Shown here in pieces: positions 58,601 through 64,000 of a stretch of DNA of 64,000 nt. Made by a program: the position numbers and the translations under genes. Source of the stretch: Atherix ibis (Eukaryota > Arthropoda > Insecta > Diptera > Athericidae); the NCBI GenBank assembly GCA_958298945.1, contig OY282608.1, positions 74,138,806 through 74,202,805 of the forward strand. The letters are read 5' to 3'. The notes beneath the pieces are model-generated. The model was not told the origin of the DNA, did not search any database, and saw only the letters and a program-made list of their open reading frames with translations. Positions within the stretch are counted from its first letter, which is position 1; each line of letters begins with the position of its first letter.

Positions 58601-59941
58601 GCCAACAAACCAACAAGCCAACAAACGAACACACCAACAAGCCAACAAACCAACAAACTAACAAACCAACAAACCAACAAACCAACAAACCAACAAACCA
58701 ACAAACCAACAAACCAACAAACCAACAAGCCAACAAACCAACAAGCCAACAAACGAACAAACCAACAAGCCAACAAACCAACAAGCCAACAAACGAACAA
58801 ACCAACAAGCCAACAAACAAATAAGCCAACAAACCAACAAACCAACAAACCAACAAACCAACAAACCAACAAACCAACAAACCAACAAACCAAAAAACGA
58901 ACAAACCAACAAACCAACAAACCAACAAACTAACAAACCAACAAACCAACAAACCAACAAACCAACAAACCAACAAACCAACAAACCAACAAACCAACAA
59001 ACCAACAAACCAACAAACCAACAAACCAACAAACCAACAATCCAAGAAACCAACAAACCAACAAACCAACAATCCAACAAACCAACAAACCAATAAACCA
59101 ACAAACCAACAAACCAACAAACCAACTAACCAACAAACCAACAAACCAACAAACCAACAAACCAACAAACCAACAAACCAACAAACCAACAAACCAACAA
59201 ACCAACAAACCAACAAACCAACAGGCCAACAAACCAACAAACCAACAAACCAAATAACCAACAAACCAACAAACGAACAAACCAACAAACCAACAAACAA
59301 GCAAACCAAGTAACCAATAATCCAACAAACCAACAAACTAACAAACCAACAAACCCACAAACCAACAAACCAACAAACCAACAAGCCAACAAGCGAACAA
59401 ACCAACAAGTCAACAAAAGAACAAACCAACAAACCAACAAACCAACAAACCAACAAACCAACAAACCAACAAATCAACAAACCAACAAACCAACAAACCA
59501 ACAAACCGACAGGCCAACAAACCAACAAACCAACAAACCAACAAATCAAGTAACCAACAAACCAACAAACGAATAAACCAACAAACAAACAAACCAACAA
59601 ACGAACAAACCAACAAACGAACAAAACAACAAACCAACAAACCAACAAACGAACAAACCAACAAACCAACAAACCAACAAACCAACAAACCAACAAGTCA
59701 ACAACCGAACAAACCAACAAACCAACAAACCAACAAACCAACAAACCAACAAACCAACAAATTAACAAACTAACAAACCAACAAACCAACAGACCAACAA
59801 ACCAACAAACCAACAAACGAACAAACCAAGTAACCAACAAACCAACAAACGAACAAAACAACAAACAAATAAACCAACAAACGAACAAACCAAGAAACGA
59901 ACAAAACAACAAACCAACAAACCAACAAACGAACAAACCAA
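55645..59941. repeat. Last domain, spacer S2 between module M copies 2 and 3
   Basis: Carries agtaccaagc (56,041), ctaagtaac (56,465), agtcaacaaacttac (about 56,656), aaaggaac (56,993), repeated accaagaaacc units (57,115-57,220) and caacacacgaac (57,475). It matches spacer S3 at offsets falling from about 6,160 to 5,870 bp. Bases about 58,200-58,820 are richer in gccaac, acgagc and acaagac variants than their surroundings, including aagccataaaacgagc (58,575). Confidence 0.75.
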
Positions 59942-60675
59942 CAAATCAACATACCAACAAACGAACAAACCAACAAACCAACAAAGCAACAAACCAACAA
60001 ACAAACAAACCAACAAACGAACAACCCAACAAACCAACAAACCAACAAACCAACAAACCAACATACCAACAAACCAACAAACCAACAAACAAACAAGCCA
60101 ACAAACTAACAAACCAACAAACGAACAGATTAAAAACCAACAAACCAACAAACCAACAAACCAAGTAACCAACAAACCAACAAACGAACAAAACAACAAA
60201 CAAACAAACCAACAAACGAACAAACCAAGAAACGAACAAAACAACAAACCAACAAACCAACAATCAAACAAACCAATAAACCAACAAACCAACAAACTAA
60301 CAAACGAACAAACCAACAAACCAACAAAGCAACAAACCAACAAACCAACAAACCAACAAACCAACAAACCAACAAACCAACAAACCAACAAACCCACAAA
60401 CCAACAACCCAACAAACCAACAAACCAACAAACCAGCAGGCCAACAAGCCAACAAACCAAGAAGCCAACAAATGAACAAACCAACAAACAAACAAACCAA
60501 CAAACAAACAAACCAACATACCAACAAACGAACAAACCAACAAACCAACAAACCAACAAACGAACAAACCAACAAACCAACAAACCAACAAACGAACAAA
60601 CCAATAAACCAACAAACAAACAAACCAACAAACCAACAAGCCAACAAACCAACAAACCAACAAACAAATAAGTCA
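59941..60675. repeat. 0.7-kb module M, copy 3
   Basis: The t of atcaac is at 59,946, 4,984 bp (623 octamers) after copy 2. The 1-bp-loss unit here reads gattaaaaacc (60,128), where the other three copies have gaccaaaaacc: two adjacent C-to-T changes. The +1 A-rich unit of copies 1 and 2 is replaced by caatcaaacaaacc without a register change. Confidence 0.83.
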
Positions 60676-60828
60676 ACAAACTAACAAACCAACAAACCAA
60701 CAAACCAACAAACGAACAAACCAATAAACCAACAAACAAACAAACCAACAAACCAACAAGCCAACAAACCAACTAACCAACAAACAAATAAGTCAACAAA
60801 CTAACAAACCAACAAACCAACAAACCAA
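60589..60828. repeat. 120-bp tandem duplication (two copies)
   Basis: The segment accaataaacc, CAAA unit, aagccaac, aaataagtcaac, actaac, acgaac is present twice in direct succession, with aaataagtc near 60,666 and 60,786. The only difference seen is accaactaacc in the second copy (about 60,770) against accaacaaacc in the first. The length is exactly 15 octamers. This duplication is absent from the other three module-M copies. Confidence 0.87.
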
Positions 60829-61115
60829 CAAACCAACAAACCAACAAACCAACAAACCAACAAACCAAAAAGTCAACAACCGAACAAACCAACAAACCAA
60901 CAAACCAACAAACCAACAAACCAACAAACCAACAAATTAACAAACTAACAAACCAACAAACCAACAGACCAACAAACCAACAAACCAACAAACGAACAAA
61001 CCAAGTAAGCAACAAACCAACAAACGAACAAAACAACAAACAAATAAACCAACAAACGAACAAACCAAGAAACGAACAAAACAACAAACCAACAAACCAA
61101 CAAACGAACAAACCA

Positions 61116-61835
61116 ACAAATCAACATACCAACAAACGAACAAACCAACAAACCAACAAAGCAACAAACCAACAAACAAACAAACCAACAAACGAACAAC
61201 CCAACAAACCAACAAACCAACAAACCAACATACCAACAAACCAACAAACCAACAAACAAACGAACCAACAAACTAACAAACCAACAAACGAACAGACCAA
61301 AAACCAACAAACCAACAAACCAACAAACCAAGTAACCAACAAACCAACAAACGAACAAAACAACAAACAAACAAACCAACAAACGAACAAACCAACAAAC
61401 CAACAAACCAACAAACCAACAAACCAACAAACAAACAAACCAACAAACCAACAAACCAACAAACTAACAAACGAACAAACCAACAAACCAACAAAGCAAC
61501 AAACCAACAAACCAACAAACCAACAAACCAACAAACCAACAAACCAACAAACCCACAAACCAACAAACCAACAAACCAACAAACCAACAAACCAGCAGGC
61601 CAACAAGCCAACAAACTAAGAAGCCAACAAATGAACAAACCAACAAACAAACAAACCAACAAACAAACAAACCAACATACCAACAAACGAACAAACCAAC
61701 AAACCAACAAACCAACAAACGAACAAACCAACAAACCAACAAACCAACAAACGAACAAACCAATAAACCAACAAACAAACAAACCAACAAACCAACAAGC
61801 CAACAAACCAACAAACCAACAAACAAATAAGTCAA
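61116..61835. repeat. 0.7-kb module M, copy 4
   Basis: The t of atcaac is at 61,121, 1,175 bp after copy 3. It shares the gaccaaaaacc 1-bp loss (about 61,296) and ends with aaataagtcaac near 61,826. It has accaaccaacaaacc in place of the aaataac unit region of copies 1 and 2. Confidence 0.83.
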
Positions 61836-64000
61836 CAAACTAACAAACCAACAAACCAACAAACCAACAAACCAAAAAACGAACAAACTAACAAACCAAC
61901 AAACCAACAAACCAACAAACCAACAAACCAACAAACCAACAAACCAACAAACCAACAAACCAACAAACCAACAAACCAACAAACCAACAAACCAACAAAC
62001 TAACAAACCAACAAACCAACAAACCAACAAACCAACCAACCAACAAACCAACAAACCAACAAACCAACAAGCCAACAAACCAACAAGTCAACAAACGAAC
62101 AAACAAACAAACCAACAAACCAAAAAACAAACAAACCAAGTAACCAAAAATCCAACAAACCAAGAAACCAAGTCACCAACAAGCAAACAAACCAACAAAG
62201 TACCAAGCCAACAAGCCAACAAACCAACAAACCAACAAACCAACAAACCAACAAACCAACAAACCAACAAACCAACAAACGAACAAACAAACAAACCAAC
62301 AAACAAATAAGCCAACAAACCAACAAACCAACAAACCAACAAACCAACAAACCAACAAACCAACAAACCAACAAACCAACAAACCAACAAACCAATAAAC
62401 CAAAAAACGAACAAACCAACAAACCAACAAACCAACAAACCAATAAACCAACAAACTAACAAACCAACAAACCAACAAACCAACAAACCAACAAACCAAC
62501 AAACCAACAAACCAACAAACCAACAAACCAACAAACCAACAAACCAACAAACCAACAAACCAACAAACCAACAAACCAACAAACCAACAAGCCAACAAAC
62601 CAACAAGCCAACAAACGAACAAACCAACAAACCAACAAACAAACAAACTAAGTAACCAACAAACCACCAAACCAACAAACCAATAAACAAACAAACCAAC
62701 AAACCAACAAACCCACAAACCAACAAACCAACAAACCAACAAACCAACAAACCAAAAAACCAACAAACCAACAAACTAACAGACCAACAAACAAACAAAC
62801 CAACAAACCAACAAGCCAACAAGCCAACAAACCAACAAGTCAACAAACTTACAAACCAACAAACCAACAAACCAACAAACTAACAAACCAAGAAACCAAC
62901 AAACCAACAAACCAACAAACCAACAAACCAAAAAACCAACAAACCAACAAACCAACAAACCAATAAACCAACAAACCAACAAACCAACAAACCAACAAAC
63001 CAAGAAACCAACAAACCAAGAAACCAACAAACCAACAAACCAACAAACCAACAAACCAACAGACCAACAAACCAACAAACCAACAAACCAACAAACCAAG
63101 TAACCAACAAACCAACAAACGAACAAACCAACAAACAAACAAACCAACAAACGAACAAACCAACAAACAAACAAAACAACAAACCAACAAACCAACAAAC
63201 GAACAAACCAACAACCCAACAAGTCAACAAACGAACAAACCAAGAAACCAACATACCAACAAACCAACAAACCAACAAATAAACAAACCAACAAACCAAC
63301 AAACCAACAAACCAACAGACCAACAAACCAACAAACCAACAAACCAACACACGAACAAACCAACAAACAAATAAACCAACAAACGAACAAACCAACAAAC
63401 GAACAAAACAACAAACCAACAAACCAACAAACGAAAAAACCAACAAACCAACAAACCAACATACTAACAAACGAACAAACCAACAAACCAACAAAACAAC
63501 AAACCAACAAACCACAAACCAACAAACCAACAAAACAACAAACCAACAAACCCACAAACCAACAAACCAAATAACCAACAAACCAACAAACAAACAAACC
63601 AACAAACCAACAAACAAACAAACCAACATACCAACAAACGAACAAACCAACAAACCAACAAACGAACAAACCAACAAACCAACAAACCAACAAACGAACA
63701 AACCAACAAACCAACAAACAAACAAACCAACAAACCAACAAGCCAACAAACCAACAAACAAATAAGTCACCAAACCAACAAACCAACAAACCAACAAACC
63801 AACAAACGAACAAACCAACAAACGAACAAAACAACAAACCAACAAACCAACAAACGAAAAAACCAACAAATCAACAAACCAACAAACCAACAAACCAACA
63901 AATCAACAAACCAACAAACCAACAAACCAACAAACCAACCAACCAACAAACCAATAAACCAACAAACCAATAAGCCTACAAACCAACAAGCCAACAAACG
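61835..64000. repeat. Last domain, spacer S3 (cut by window end)
   Basis: Copy of spacer S2: agtaccaagcc (62,199), ctaagtaac (62,647), agtcaacaaacttac (about 62,837), accaagaaacc (63,001) and caacacacgaac (63,346). A private 1-bp loss near 63,513 (aaaccacaaacc) shifts register from 7 to 6 modulo 8. The array continues past base 64,000. Confidence 0.78.

Larger units (their letters stand above)
1..64000. repeat. 8-bp satellite array, consensus ACCAACAA, whole window
   Basis: The entire window is a head-to-tail array of about 8,000 octamers in a single orientation; no inverted segment was seen. The consensus is ACCAACAA on the plus strand and TTGTTGGT on the minus strand. Plus-strand composition is dominated by A and C, with only a few percent G and T, all from variant units. 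Frequent variants are acgaacaa, gccaacaa, acaaacaa, accaacag, accaagta, actaacaa, accaacat, acaaataa and accaaaaa. The array enters at base 1 and leaves at base 64,000 without flanking unique DNA. No stretch over 300 bases contains anything else. This organisation is known for eukaryotic heterochromatic satellites; assignment to a centromere, telomere flank or sex chromosome would be a guess. Confidence 0.98.

Noticed and set aside
1..64000. Multi-pass membrane protein or secreted repeat protein on the minus strand
   Set aside because: The hydrophobic composition follows from T/G-only codons. Every frame gives the same peptide, so hydrophobicity is no evidence of a protein.
1..64000. CRISPR array
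   Set aside because: There are no unique spacers between repeats; the period is 8 bp throughout, and no cas gene is present.
1..64000. Telomere repeat array
   Set aside because: The strand asymmetry is telomere-like, but TTGTTGGT is not a telomere repeat I recognise. Extensive variants and kilobase HORs are typical of internal satellites. No chromosome end is visible.
1..64000. Plasmid iterons or a replication origin
   Set aside because: Tens of kilobases of octamers without any replication gene or AT-rich unwinding element do not fit iterons.
1..64000. Transposon or retroelement insertions, tRNA or rRNA genes
   Set aside because: No segment breaks the octamer pattern for longer than a few units, and no terminal repeats, cloverleaf or conserved RNA sequence is present.
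1..64000. Hairpins or inverted repeats
   Set aside because: With almost no G or T on the plus strand there is almost no self-complementarity. Only tiny palindromes (TCGA, GTCGAC, CTTAAG, AATT) occur, as point variants.
1..64000. Prokaryotic or viral origin of the window
   Set aside because: No coding sequence exists in 64 kb, which is incompatible with bacterial, archaeal or viral genome density. A eukaryotic satellite is the simplest reading.

Overview
The whole 64,000-base window is one uninterrupted tandem array of a degenerate 8-bp satellite. The plus-strand consensus is ACCAACAA (minus strand TTGTTGGT). No base stretch longer than a few units departs from this pattern, and both window edges lie inside the array, so its true length is unknown. 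The plus strand is almost only A and C and the minus strand almost only T and G. I see no protein-coding gene, RNA gene, transposon, CRISPR array, promoter or terminator. A 64-kb gene-free satellite block with multi-level repeat structure is what constitutive heterochromatin (pericentromeric, subtelomeric or sex-chromosome) of a eukaryote looks like. Nothing here identifies the species or the chromosomal position.

The consensus octamer has no stop codon in any of the six frames. Because 8 and 3 share no factor, every minus frame reads the same cyclic peptide L-V-C-W-F-V-G-L and every plus frame reads T-N-K-P-T-N-Q-Q. Long 'hydrophobic' ORFs of up to about 1,180 codons therefore appear everywhere, overlap in all frames, and are artefacts of the repeat. 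None is annotated as a gene.

The real information is in the variant octamers (for example acgaacaa, gccaacaa, accaagta, accaacat+actaac, accaacag, acaaataa). Their order forms nested higher-order repeats (HORs), and the HOR type changes along the window. (1) 1-10,130: a 4,884-bp HOR in three partial or full copies, with a 1,272-bp presence/absence difference. (2) about 10,150-12,060: a 1,080-bp HOR, nearly two copies. (3) 12,060-17,215: irregular 0.5-0.7 kb modules. (4) 17,215-18,400: a 376-400 bp module pair. (5) 18,400-20,290: variants like those of domain 1 return. (6) 20,290-30,760: a 5.24-kb HOR in two copies, each carrying an internal 1,752-bp repeat. (7) 31,432-34,090: a 1,328-1,336 bp pair. 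(8) 34,440-40,690: a 3,122-bp pair that looks identical wherever I compared it. (9) 40,690-48,290: a 3,984-bp pair with internal 544-560 bp repeats. (10) 48,765-51,022: a 1,256-1,264 bp pair. (11) 51,022-64,000: four copies of a 0.7-kb module inside longer, about 6-kb, repeats. Shared rare variants tie distant domains together, so the domains look like rearranged descendants of one array.

Length changes are almost all multiples of 8 bp. I traced the register through the window and found 23 places where it breaks: four are +4 changes inside (CAAA)n tracts and the rest are 1- or 3-bp changes. Several of these are copied with the HORs and serve as ancestry tags. The picture is consistent with unequal exchange or replication-based copying of multi-kilobase blocks acting on an old, mutated octamer array. 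Assembly error in such a region cannot be excluded from sequence alone. Boundaries are given to within tens of bases, because perfect octamer runs hide the exact junctions.
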